Assembly: GCF_000960975.1 (NCBI RefSeq)
Contig: NZ_CP010803.1
Location: forward strand, 4,619,818 to 4,683,817
Source: Martelella endophytica
GTDB taxonomy: Bacteria > Pseudomonadota > Alphaproteobacteria > Rhizobiales > Rhizobiaceae
DNA: 64,000 bases
Direction: 5' to 3'
The position numbers and the translations under genes were made by a program. Shown here piece by piece: positions 45,422 through 53,620 of the stretch (positions are counted from its first letter, which is position 1; every line of letters begins with the position of its first letter). The notes under the pieces are model-generated. The model made no database searches and was not told the DNA's origin. It saw only the letters and a program-made list of their open reading frames with translations.

Positions 45422-48145
45422 TTGCGACGGTTTGCTGCCAGGGCAAGAGAGAAAATTCGATATGCGCCCGCCGTCTGGGCGCGCATTCGGCCGACCGCGG
45501 GCGACCTCCTCGCTCTTGCCGTCATCGTGCTCGTCATCGGCTCGATGATTGTTGCCAACCGCGAGGCGGCGCGCGCCTACACAAACGGCCTGCGGCTGAA
45601 GACGGCGGAACGCATGGCGCTCTCCAGCATCCGCATCGAAGAGGACATCAATGAGAACCTGCGCCTCGTCGAAGGGTTCGGCAGCGCGCTTGCACTCGAA
45701 CCCGAAATCGACCAGAGCCGCTTCGAGCGGCTTGCCCGCAAGCTTCTCTCCGGCGACACAGAGCTCCGGAGCCTGGCGATCGCCCGCGACCTCTTGATCG
45801 AGATGGTCTACCCCTTTGCGGAGAACCAGGAAGCCCTCGGCCTCAGCTACGCCGACAGGCCGGACCAGCTTGCCGCGGTGCGCAAGGCGCTGATTTCACG
45901 CAAGGCCGTGATCGACGGCCCCATCCAGCTTGTGCAGGGCGGTGCGGCGCTGCTGGCCTACTACCCGCTTTACGACGGCACCGACGCCAATGCCTGGGGT
46001 ATCCTTTCTGCCGTCATCGACCTTGAGGACGTGCTGTCGGACGAGGTGATTGGGGCCGACCAGCCGGACCTCGCTTTCGCCGTCGGCAAACGTGGGCCGG
46101 ATGGCAAGATCACCGAAATCCTGTTCGGGCAGCCAGAGGTGTTTGCCGAAAGCCCGGTCATCCATGAACTCAGCCTTGCCAACACGACATGGGCGGTCGC
46201 TGCCGCCCCTGAGGTCGGCTGGCGCCAGACCTTTGCCGCCGCCCTTCCACGAAGGCTTCTGATCGATGCTGTCGGGATCATCATCATCACGGCCGTCCTC
46301 GGTATCGCCCATCTGATGCGGATCAGAAGCCGCAACCTTGCTGCCCTCAGGAAGAGCGCCGCAGACACGCAGAGCCTGTCACGGCGCATGCAGCTCGCGC
46401 TCAACGCTTCCGCCATCGGCGTCTGGGAAATGGATCTCGAAAGCGGAAAAACCATCTGGGACCAACGGATGTACGAGCTCTACGGCGTCCCGCCCGACAC
46501 GGACGAGAGCGGCCTCGACATCTGGCGCAAGCATCTCGCGCCGGAGGACCTCGAAGAGGAGACGTCGTCGCTTGAGAGCATCCTTGCGGCCGGGAAGCCG
46601 TTCCGCGACACCTACCGGATCGTTCACCCGGACGGGGCGATCCGCTACCTGCAGGTGTTTGGCGATTTCTATACCGATCCCGGCGGCCATCGGCGCCTGA
46701 TCGGCGTAAACTGGGACATCACCGACGATATCCAGCTCCAGAACGACCTGAAGCACGCCAATCAGGAAGCTCGCCGCAAGAATGCAGCGCTGGAGCATGC
46801 GCAGGATGTGCTGCGCCACACCGCATTGCATGACGCCCTGACCGATCTCGCCAATCGGCAATATCTCGAGCATGTGTTCGTCAAGGGCAATGAGACCTCG
46901 ATGCTCGAGCCGCCCTATGCCGTGCTGCATATCGACCTCGACCGCTTCAAGGAAATCAACGACACGCTCGGCCACACCGCTGGCGATGCCATGCTGCGCC
47001 ATGCCGCGCGCATGCTGAAGAGCATCGCCCGACCGAACGATTTCATCGCTCGCATCGGCGGCGATGAATTTGCGCTCGTCACCGCCTTCGACGGTGATGT
47101 TGCGGCGCTGAACCGGCTTGCCCAGGACATCATCCGGGCGCTGGGCCGGCCGCTCAGCTACGGCGACCATCAAATCCGGATCAGCGCCAGTGTCGGCATA
47201 GCCTGGATGGATGCCGAGGCGGAAGCGATGCGCGACGTGCTCGTCAACGCAAGCATTGCGCTTTACGAAGCCAAGCGCATGGGCCGCAATCGTCTCGTGG
47301 TCTTCGACGCCGCGCTACGCAACATCGCGATCACCAACAAGAAGGTGGCCGACGAGATCATCGATGCGCTGGAGAATGACGAATTCTTCGTCTCCTATCA
47401 GCCGCAGATCAATGCCCATACGCTGGAGCTTTCGGGTGCCGAGGCGCTGGTGCGATGGAAACACCCGACCCGCGGCATGGTCGAGCCCGGCTTCTTCATC
47501 GGCACGGCCGAGACCATCGGCGCGATCGCGAGGATCGATGCCCTGGTGTTGCAGAAGGCGCTGGATCAGCAGCGCAGATGGCTGGAGCGCGGGCTCGATG
47601 TTCCCCACATCTCGGTCAACATCTCGGCACAGAGGCTCGCCGACGAAATGCTGCTGTCGAACATCGAAACCCTGAAGCCACCGCCCGGCCGGCTGCGTTT
47701 CGAGCTGCTGGAGTCAATCTCCTTCGAAGACAGCGAGACCCGGCTCGACGAAAACGTTGCGCGCATCAAGGCGCTTGGCATCGATGTCGAGATCGACGAT
47801 TTCGGGACCGGCTACGCCTCGATCCTGAGCCTTCTGGCGCTCTCGCCGAAGAGCCTCAAGATCGACCGGCAGCTGGTCTTTCCGATCACCATCGGCGCCG
47901 GCGAACGCAGGCTTGTCGCCTCGATCATCGAGATTGGCAAGGCGCTTGGCATCGAAGTCATCGCCGAAGGCGTGGAAACCCTGGAGCATGCCCGTATCCT
48001 GCGCGAGCTCGGCGTCGATTCCTTCCAGGGCTATCTGTTCGCCCCGCCCCTGGCACCGGACGCGCTGGAACGTTTTGCCCGCGAGAAGGCCTGGGTGGCG
48101 CAGTTTGCTGCCAACAACGGCGTTTCGCGCAGAAGGCCGGGATAG
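45422..48145 (+). CDS. CHASE-PAS-GGDEF-EAL bifunctional cyclic-di-GMP protein
   Basis: The 907-residue inner-membrane protein has a helix near residues 30-48 (LLALAVIVLVIGSMIVANRE), a periplasmic CHASE sensor (about 60-270), a second helix near 278-300, a PAS domain (about 315-445), a GGDEF cyclase domain (motif IGGDEFALV near residue 544) and an EAL phosphodiesterase domain (GAEALVRW near 673). The cyclase keeps an RPND inhibitory I-site five residues before GGDEF. The EAL part retains IDDFGTGYAS, KIDRQLVFP, EVIAEGVET and SFQGYLF, so both activities look intact. The start is a TTG with GGGAGGTGG upstream. It lies between preA and the RutR-like gene but is probably not part of that pathway. 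Confidence 0.92.
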   Translation: MRRFAARAREKIRYAPAVWARIRPTAGDLLALAVIVLVIGSMIVANREAARAYTNGLRLKTAERMALSSIRIEEDINENLRLVEGFGSALALEPEIDQSRFERLARKLLSGDTELRSLAIARDLLIEMVYPFAENQEALGLSYADRPDQLAAVRKALISRKAVIDGPIQLVQGGAALLAYYPLYDGTDANAWGILSAVIDLEDVLSDEVIGADQPDLAFAVGKRGPDGKITEILFGQPEVFAESPVIHELSLANTTWAVAAAPEVGWRQTFAAALPRRLLIDAVGIIIITAVLGIAHLMRIRSRNLAALRKSAADTQSLSRRMQLALNASAIGVWEMDLESGKTIWDQRMYELYGVPPDTDESGLDIWRKHLAPEDLEEETSSLESILAAGKPFRDTYRIVHPDGAIRYLQVFGDFYTDPGGHRRLIGVNWDITDDIQLQNDLKHANQEARRKNAALEHAQDVLRHTALHDALTDLANRQYLEHVFVKGNETSMLEPPYAVLHIDLDRFKEINDTLGHTAGDAMLRHAARMLKSIARPNDFIARIGGDEFALVTAFDGDVAALNRLAQDIIRALGRPLSYGDHQIRISASVGIAWMDAEAEAMRDVLVNASIALYEAKRMGRNRLVVFDAALRNIAITNKKVADEIIDALENDEFFVSYQPQINAHTLELSGAEALVRWKHPTRGMVEPGFFIGTAETIGAIARIDALVLQKALDQQRRWLERGLDVPHISVNISAQRLADEMLLSNIETLKPPPGRLRFELLESISFEDSETRLDENVARIKALGIDVEIDDFGTGYASILSLLALSPKSLKIDRQLVFPITIGAGERRLVASIIEIGKALGIEVIAEGVETLEHARILRELGVDSFQGYLFAPPLAPDALERFAREKAWVAQFAANNGVSRRRPG

Positions 48146-48158
48146 ATCGTCAAGGGCG

Positions 48159-48794
48159 CTAGCGGACGATCAGGCCGTTGACGAAGAGCGTCTCCAGATA
48201 GCGCGCCGCATCCTCGAACCGGCCCTCGCCCGAAAGCCCCTCGCCGAGAACCGACTGAACCTGAATGTCGAAATCCGAGTAATGCTGCGTGGTCGCCCAG
48301 ATCGAGAAAATCAGGTGATAGGGATCGACCTTGCGCAGCTTTCCAGCACGCTGCCAGGAACGGATAACCTTGGCCTTTTCGTCCACCAGGTCCTTGAGCT
48401 CGCCTTTCAGAAAACTCTCCGTATTGGGCGCGCCCTGCAGCACTTCATTGGCGAAGAGACGGCTTTCCCGGGGGAAATCCCGTGCCATTTCGAGCTTGCG
48501 GCGTATGTAGGAGCGGATTTCGCTTTCAGGCTCCTTGTCGGCGTCGAAAAGCCGCAACGGATCAAGCCAGACATCCATTACACGGGCAATCAACTCCGAA
48601 AACATCGCCTCCTTCGAGCGGAAATAGTAGAGCACGTTCGGCTTCGACATGCCGGCGGCCTCGGCGATCTGGTCGACGGTCGAACCCCGGAAGCCGTTAG
48701 CCGAGAAGACATCAAGCGCAGCCTCAAGGATGATCTCTTCCTTGGCCTCCTGAATGCGTGTCCGCCGCTGGGTCTTCGCTGCCCGTGCCATCAT
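48159..48794 (-). CDS. rutR: TetR family regulator, RutR-like
   Basis: RutR is the uracil-responsive repressor of pyrimidine catabolism. The 211-residue product has an N-terminal helix-turn-helix (LDVFSANGFRGSTVDQIAEA, then AGMSKPNVLYYFRSKEAMFS) and a C-terminal ligand domain of the RutR/TetR_C type (RMVDMWLDPL-like VMDVWLDPLRLFDADKEPES; PRESRLFANEVLQGAPNTES; FSIWATTQHYSDFDIQVQSV). LLYYF-like VLYYF and the tail match RutR more than generic TetR. It is divergent from hydC; a near-perfect RutR operator sits in the 211-bp gap. Strong neighbourhood support makes it the likely regulator of this locus. Confidence 0.85.
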   Translation of the reverse strand: MMARAAKTQRRTRIQEAKEEIILEAALDVFSANGFRGSTVDQIAEAAGMSKPNVLYYFRSKEAMFSELIARVMDVWLDPLRLFDADKEPESEIRSYIRRKLEMARDFPRESRLFANEVLQGAPNTESFLKGELKDLVDEKAKVIRSWQRAGKLRKVDPYHLIFSIWATTQHYSDFDIQVQSVLGEGLSGEGRFEDAARYLETLFVNGLIVR

Positions 48795-48922
48795 TGCCGT
48801 CTACGCTCCTTGGGGTCAGTTCTGCACAAAAACAAATCACGCTCATTCTTTAGGCTATTTTTTACGAAAATGTTGAGTGAATTGTCTTTCGTCACTTGAG
48901 CACGGGCCCTAAAGTTGTAAAG

Positions 48923-48938
48923 TTTACCAACCGGTCAA
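48923..48938. promoter_or_regulatory. RutR-like operator in the rutR-hydC promoter region
   Basis: TTTACCAACCGGTCAA matches the E. coli RutR consensus TTGACCA-NN-TGGTCAA at 12 of 14 fixed positions. It lies between the divergent rutR-like and hydC genes, 67 bp before the hydC start at 49006, where repression of both is expected. Confidence 0.65.
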
Positions 48939-49005
48939 ATTCGTCAAGGATCGGAATCACAAGAACGGTACGGTCATGAAACCGGCCACATGTATGGGGA
49001 CTGAA

Positions 49006-50259
49006 ATGGCAGCGTCAGCAGGCGAAAACATGCGCGTCAACGGAGATCGGCTCTGGGATGCGCTGATGGAGATGGCAAAGATCGGCCCCGGCATAGCCGG
49101 CGGCAACAACCGCCAGACGCTGACGGATGCCGACGCCGAAGGCCGCGCCCTGTTCAAGTCATGGTGCGACGATGCCGGTCTTTCGATGGGCGTCGACAAG
49201 ATGGGCACGATGTTCATGACGCGCCCCGGTACGGACCCGGATGCGCTTCCCGTCTATGTCGGAAGCCACCTCGACACCCAGCCGACCGGCGGCAAATATG
49301 ACGGCGTTCTCGGCGTTCTCTCCGCGCTTGAGCTGGTGCGCACGTTGAACGACCTCGACATCAAGACCAAACACCCGATCGTCGTCACCAACTGGGCCAA
49401 CGAGGAAGGCGCCCGTTTCGCCCCCGCCATGCTGGCCTCCGGCGTTTTCGCCGGCGTCCACACCATGGATTACGCCTATGCCCGCAAGGACCCCGAAGGG
49501 CTCGCCTATGGCGATGAACTGAAGCGCATCGGCTGGGTCGGCGACGAGGAGGTCGGGGCGCGCAAGATGCATGCCTATTACGAATACCATATCGAGCAGG
49601 GCCCGATCCTCGAGGCAGAGGATAAGCAGATCGGCGTCGTCACCCACTGTCAGGGCTTGTGGTGGCTGGAATTCACGCTCACCGGCAAGGAGGCCCATAC
49701 GGGCTCGACGCCGATGGCGATGCGCGTCAATGCCGGCCTCGCCATGGCCCGTATTCTGGAGATGGTGCAGAAAGTGGCGATGGACGCCCAGCCCAATGCC
49801 GTCGGTGGCGTTGGCCAGATGTTCTTCAAACCGAATTCCCGCAACGTCTTGCCGGGCTCGGTCACCTTTACCGTCGACATCAGAACGGTGGACCAGGACA
49901 AGCTCGACAGCATGCGCGCCCGCATCGAGAAGGAAGCTGCGGAGATCTGCGAGGCGCTCGGTGTCGGCTGTTCGGTCGAAGCGGTCGGCCATTTCGATCC
50001 CGTCACCTTCGCGCCGGAACTCGTCGATAATGTCCGCGCGGCGGCCGTCGAACTCGGCTACAGCCACATGGACATCGTCTCCGGCGCAGGCCACGACGCC
50101 TGCTGGGCCGCCAAGGTCGCACCCGCCACCATGGTGATGTGCCCATGCGTCGGCGGGCTTTCGCACAACGAGGCCGAGGAGATTTCCAAGGAATGGGCCA
50201 CCGCCGGCGCCGACGTGCTGCTCAGGGCGGTGTTGAAGACGGCGGAGATTGTTGAATGA
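49006..50259 (+). CDS. hydC: Zn-dependent N-carbamoyl-beta-alanine amidohydrolase (beta-ureidopropionase)
   Basis: HydC hydrolyses N-carbamoyl-beta-alanine to beta-alanine, CO2 and ammonia, the last step of the reductive pyrimidine pathway. The 417-residue M20-type product shows MAKIGPGIAGGNNRQTLTD at the start, GSHLDTQPTGGKYDGVLGVL near residue 83 with metal ligands, ANEEGARFAPAMLASGVFAG, YHIEQGPILEAEDKQIGVVT, EAHTGSTPMAMRVNAGLAM and SGAGHDACWAAKVAPA. The start at 49006 (MAASAGENMRVNGD) is favoured over ones at 48976 and 49030. It is the first gene after the RutR-like operator, and hydA follows after two small genes. Confidence 0.94.
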   Translation: MAASAGENMRVNGDRLWDALMEMAKIGPGIAGGNNRQTLTDADAEGRALFKSWCDDAGLSMGVDKMGTMFMTRPGTDPDALPVYVGSHLDTQPTGGKYDGVLGVLSALELVRTLNDLDIKTKHPIVVTNWANEEGARFAPAMLASGVFAGVHTMDYAYARKDPEGLAYGDELKRIGWVGDEEVGARKMHAYYEYHIEQGPILEAEDKQIGVVTHCQGLWWLEFTLTGKEAHTGSTPMAMRVNAGLAMARILEMVQKVAMDAQPNAVGGVGQMFFKPNSRNVLPGSVTFTVDIRTVDQDKLDSMRARIEKEAAEICEALGVGCSVEAVGHFDPVTFAPELVDNVRAAAVELGYSHMDIVSGAGHDACWAAKVAPATMVMCPCVGGLSHNEAEEISKEWATAGADVLLRAVLKTAEIVE

Positions 50260-50297
50260 CGGCGGGCGCAGCATCCTCACCCGGCGCATTCGCGCCA

Positions 50298-50402
50298 CCC
50301 TCTCCCCCAGGGGAGAGGGGGAGCGCGGGGCCGGCTACGAAAGACTATCAAACACAGTCGCCGAGCGCGAAGCGCCGCCCCTTCTCCCCTGAGGGGAGAA
50401 GG
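50298..50402. repeat. Pair of palindromic intergenic repeats after hydC
   Basis: First hairpin at 50298-50319: CCCTCTCCCC, CA, GGGGAGAGGG. Second at 50380-50402: CCTTCTCCCC, TGA, GGGGAGAAGG. They stand in the short gap between hydC and the DUF559 gene and look like a rhizobial mosaic repeat, of a different kind from those near 54.4 and 63.5 kb. Confidence 0.7.
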
Positions 50403-50429
50403 TGGCCGAAGGCCGGATGAGGGGGGCTT

Positions 50430-50822
50430 ATGCCGAACTCGAGCACCCAATTCGCCCGCGCTCTACGCCGCAACGAGACGGACGCGGAAAAGGTGCTGTG
50501 GCGCGAACTTAGAAACCGCAACCTCAACGGCTTCAAATTCACTCGGCAATATCCGATCGGACCGTTTATCGCCGATTTCGCCTGTCGTGAGAAAACGCTT
50601 GTGATTGAGCTGGATGGTGCGCAGCATGCCGACAATATGAGAGACATGGAAAGGACGCGCTATATCAACTCTGCTGGCTTTTCCGTTATCCGCTTTTGGA
50701 ACGAAGAAGTGCTTCGCGAGCGAGAGGACACCCTCGAAACCATTGTCGCCATTCTCGAAGAGCGCCTGACCGATCTATGCGAGATCACCCGATTCTATCC
50801 GAGGAAGCCAGAGATCCAATGA
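50430..50822 (+). CDS. DUF559 (Vsr-like endonuclease fold) protein
   Basis: The 130-residue protein shows ARALRRNETDAEKVLWRELR, KFTRQYPIGPFIADFACREK, LVIELDGAQHADNMRDMERT and SAGFSVIRFWNEEVLREREDT, the DUF559 pattern related to very-short-patch repair and other PD-(D/E)xK-like nucleases. FIADFAC with the downstream IELDG fits the D...ExD catalytic arrangement. It has no obvious link to pyrimidine breakdown and sits between hydC and hydA, right after a palindromic repeat. Its stop overlaps the next small gene (ATGA at 50819-50822). Confidence 0.85.
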   Translation: MPNSSTQFARALRRNETDAEKVLWRELRNRNLNGFKFTRQYPIGPFIADFACREKTLVIELDGAQHADNMRDMERTRYINSAGFSVIRFWNEEVLREREDTLETIVAILEERLTDLCEITRFYPRKPEIQ

Positions 50823-51019
50823 AATCCACGGAAAAGCCCCCGCTCCGCTCCCGCGGCTTCATCGGCGCCAAGCCTGCTTCGTCGGTGACAGCCGGCACAG
50901 GACCGCAAAAGCTGACCGGCCCGGCGAAGAGCCGGGGCGTCGTCACACCGAACACCACGGCCGCACCGAAAGCCATTGACAGCAACATCAAGCCACCGGG
51001 AAAGTGGCACCTGAAGTAG
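50819..51019 (+). CDS. Small hypothetical protein
   Basis: A 66-residue basic, Pro/Thr/Ser-rich product (KSTEKPPLRSRGFIGAKPAS to NIKPPGKWHLK) with no membrane helix or recognised family. It is probably real, though low in complexity, because its ATG overlaps the DUF559 stop and the frame fills the gap before hydA. A frame of similar size on the other strand in this interval looks like a shadow. Function unknown. Confidence 0.45.
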   Translation: MKSTEKPPLRSRGFIGAKPASSVTAGTGPQKLTGPAKSRGVVTPNTTAAPKAIDSNIKPPGKWHLK

Positions 51020-51077
51020 ACCAAACCATGGGCAGAGAAGCGGAAAACCGCCCGCCCGCGCAGATAAGGGAACAGCT

Positions 51078-52532
51078 ATGAGCACAGTCATCAAGGGCGG
51101 CACGGTCGTGACCGCAGACCTCACCTACAGAGCCGATGTGAAGATCGAAGGCGGCAAGATCATCGAGATCGGCGCGAATCTTTCCGGCGACGAAACGCTG
51201 GATGCGAGCGGCTGTTTCGTCATGCCGGGCGGCATCGATCCGCATGTCCACCTCGAAATGCCGTTCATGGGCACCTATTCCTCCGATGATTTCGAAAGCG
51301 GCACCCGCGCGGGCCTTGCCGGCGGCACCACCATGGTCGTCGACTTCTGCCTGCCCGACCCCGGCCAGTCGCTCATCGACGCGCTGAAGCGCTGGGACAA
51401 CAAGTCGACGCGGGCCAACAGCGACTATTCCTTCCACATGGCGATCACCTGGTGGGACAAGCAGGTTTTCGAGGAAATGGAAACCATCGTGAAGGAAAAG
51501 GGCATCAACACCTTCAAGCACTTCATGGCCTACAAGGGCTCGCTGATGGTGAACGACGACGAGATGTTCGCCTCCTTCCAGCGTTGTGCAGAGCTCGGCG
51601 CCCTGCCGCTGGTTCATGCCGAAAATGGCGATGTCGTCGCCTCGATGTCGGCCAAGCTGCTCGCCGAGGGTAATACCGGGCCGGAAGGCCATGCCTATTC
51701 GCGCCCGGCCGAAGTGGAGGGCGAGGCCACCAACCGCGCCATCATGATCGCCGATATGGCCGGCGTTCCGCTTTATGTCGTGCACACCTCCTGCGAACAA
51801 AGCCACGAGGCGATCCGCCGTGCCCGGCAGAAGGGTATGCGCGTTTATGGCGAGCCGCTGATCCAGCATCTTCTGCTCGATGAAAGCGAGTATTTCGACA
51901 AGGACTGGGATCACTCCGCCCGCCGCGTGATGTCGCCGCCCTTCCGCAACAAGCAGCATCAGGATTCACTCTGGGCTGGGCTGCAGGCCGGCTCTCTCTC
52001 CTGTGTGGCCACCGACCACTGCGCCTTCACCACCAACCAGAAGCGCACCGGAATCAACGACTTCACCAAGATCCCGAATGGCACGGGCGGGCTCGAGGAT
52101 CGCCTGCCGCTGCTCTGGACCTATGGCGTCGCGACCGGCCGGCTGACGATGAACGAATTCGTCGCCGTAACCTCCACCAATATTGCGAAAATCCTCAACA
52201 TGTATCCGAAGAAGGGGGCAATCCTTGTCGGCGCCGATGCGGACCTCGTTGTCTGGGATCCGAACCGCGAGAAGACAATCTCGGCTTCCAGCCAGCAGTC
52301 GGCGATCGACTACAATGTCTTTGAGGGCATTCATGTGAAGGGTCTGCCGCGCTTCACGCTTTCGCGTGGCAAGGTCGTCATCGAGGAGGCAACGGTGAAA
52401 ACCGAGGAAGGCCACGGCAAGTTCGTTGCCCGCGAACCTTTCACACCCGTCAACAAGGCGCTCTCCACCTGGAAGGAACTGGTTGCCCCACGCAAGATCG
52501 AACGCGCCGGCATTCCGCCGTCAGGGGTCTGA
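51078..52532 (+). CDS. hydA: Dihydropyrimidinase (D-hydantoinase)
   Basis: HydA opens dihydrouracil or dihydrothymine to the N-carbamoyl beta-amino acid. The 484-residue amidohydrolase has MPGGIDPHVHLEMPFMGTYS near residue 52, FKHFMAYKGSLMVNDDEMFA with the carboxylated metal-bridging lysine near residue 152, LVHAENGDVVASMSAKLLAE, YVVHTSCEQSHEAIRRARQK and CVATDHCAFTTNQKRTGIND with the catalytic Asp near residue 316. All metal ligands are visible, so it should be active. A GGGAACAG lies upstream of ATG 51078. LysE, Nudix and ABC genes follow closely. Confidence 0.96.
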   Translation: MSTVIKGGTVVTADLTYRADVKIEGGKIIEIGANLSGDETLDASGCFVMPGGIDPHVHLEMPFMGTYSSDDFESGTRAGLAGGTTMVVDFCLPDPGQSLIDALKRWDNKSTRANSDYSFHMAITWWDKQVFEEMETIVKEKGINTFKHFMAYKGSLMVNDDEMFASFQRCAELGALPLVHAENGDVVASMSAKLLAEGNTGPEGHAYSRPAEVEGEATNRAIMIADMAGVPLYVVHTSCEQSHEAIRRARQKGMRVYGEPLIQHLLLDESEYFDKDWDHSARRVMSPPFRNKQHQDSLWAGLQAGSLSCVATDHCAFTTNQKRTGINDFTKIPNGTGGLEDRLPLLWTYGVATGRLTMNEFVAVTSTNIAKILNMYPKKGAILVGADADLVVWDPNREKTISASSQQSAIDYNVFEGIHVKGLPRFTLSRGKVVIEEATVKTEEGHGKFVAREPFTPVNKALSTWKELVAPRKIERAGIPPSGV

Positions 52533-52535
52533 TCG

Positions 52536-53192
52536 ATGGATTGGTCGAACGTAGCCGCCTTTGCCGCGACCGAATTCCTGCTCTGCCTGTCGCCGGGTCC
52601 GGCGGTGCTTCTGGTCGTAGGCCTATCGATGCGCCAGGGGTTCTGGCGTTCGCAATGTGCGGCCGCCGGCATCCTGACCACGAATGCGGTCTATTTCGCG
52701 CTCTCGGCTGCCGGCGTCGCCTCGCTGATCCTCGCCAGCGCCACGCTGTTCTACGTGGTGAAGATCGTCGGCGCGATCTACCTCGCCTGGCTCGGCATCA
52801 AGATGGTGGTGCCCCTTATCAGGGCCTTGCGCAGCGGCGCGAAGGCCGGTGCGCCTCTTGTGGAGGCCGCCAATGCACCGCGTGCCAGGACCGCACCGCT
52901 GAGGCTCTACTGGAAGGGCATCAGCATTCAGGCGGCCAACCCGAAGAACCTCGCATTCTTCGTTGCGATCCTGCCGCAGTTCATCGATCCGCACGGGCCG
53001 GTGGCGCTGCAGATGGTGGTGCTCGGCAGCGTTTCGGTGCTGCTGGAACTGCCGGTTCTGCTGATCTATGCGCTGGCCTTCTCGTCGCTCGCAAGGCTCA
53101 TCACCGAGCGGGTCGTTCTCTGGATCGAAGCCATTGCCGGTGGCGTGCTGATCGGGCTTGCCGGCGTGCTGGCTTTCGAAAGGAGGGCGTGA
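52536..53192 (+). CDS. LysE family transporter
   Basis: The 218-residue inner-membrane protein has the LysE/RhtB start FAATEFLLCLSPGPAVLLVV near residue 8 (the SPGPA motif), GILTTNAVYFALSAAGVASL, AIYLAWLGIKMVVPLIRALR, and ANPKNLAFFVAILPQFIDPH, with six helices in total. Such proteins export amino acids or related metabolites; beta-alanine export would suit the pathway but is inference. It starts 3 bp after the hydA stop, so the two are cotranscribed. Confidence 0.88.
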   Translation: MDWSNVAAFAATEFLLCLSPGPAVLLVVGLSMRQGFWRSQCAAAGILTTNAVYFALSAAGVASLILASATLFYVVKIVGAIYLAWLGIKMVVPLIRALRSGAKAGAPLVEAANAPRARTAPLRLYWKGISIQAANPKNLAFFVAILPQFIDPHGPVALQMVVLGSVSVLLELPVLLIYALAFSSLARLITERVVLWIEAIAGGVLIGLAGVLAFERRA

Positions 53193-53197
53193 GCACG

Positions 53198-53620
53198 ATG
53201 AACGACACAATCCGCATTGCTGTCGCCCTCATCATCAATCACCGCGGCGAGATGCTGCTGGTGCGCAAGCGCGCCACCACCGCCTTCATGCAGCCGGGCG
53301 GCAAGATCGATGCCGGCGAGACGCCGATTGCCGCGCTCGTGCGTGAATTGCAGGAGGAGCTTTCGCTTTCCTGTCGCGCCGAAGATTTCGTCTATGAAGG
53401 TCGCTACAGCGAAAAAGCGGCAAACGAGCCGGGCATGATCGTGGAAGCGGAAGCCTTTTCCTGGTTCGCAAGCCCGAAGGTCGCGCCCGCTGCCGAGATC
53501 GAGGCGCTAAAGTGGCTGCCGGTCGACGGGCCGTTCGAAGTGGAGCGCGCCGCGCTGACTGCAAACCATCTTTTCCCGATTGCCCGCAAACGCCTTGCCG
53601 AAACCCGGAGCGCTTCATGA
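53198..53620 (+). CDS. Nudix hydrolase
   Basis: The 140-residue protein holds a Nudix box near residues 38-60: GKIDAGETPIAALVRELQEE followed by LSL, which keeps the catalytic REL-x-EE core but has Ser where the box normally has Gly. VALIINHRGEMLLVRKRATT precedes it. Substrate unknown; many relatives act on nucleotide or damaged-base diphosphates, which would fit a pyrimidine locus. It starts 5 bp after the LysE gene, with AGGAGG upstream, and its stop overlaps the ABC ATPase start (ATGA at 53617). Confidence 0.9.
   Translation: MNDTIRIAVALIINHRGEMLLVRKRATTAFMQPGGKIDAGETPIAALVRELQEELSLSCRAEDFVYEGRYSEKAANEPGMIVEAEAFSWFASPKVAPAAEIEALKWLPVDGPFEVERAALTANHLFPIARKRLAETRSAS

Noticed and set aside
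50785..51024. 79-codon minus-strand frame with a hydrophobic segment between DUF559 and hydA
   Set aside because: It opposes the small plus-strand gene that overlaps the DUF559 stop; no ribosome site or promoter on the minus strand is evident.
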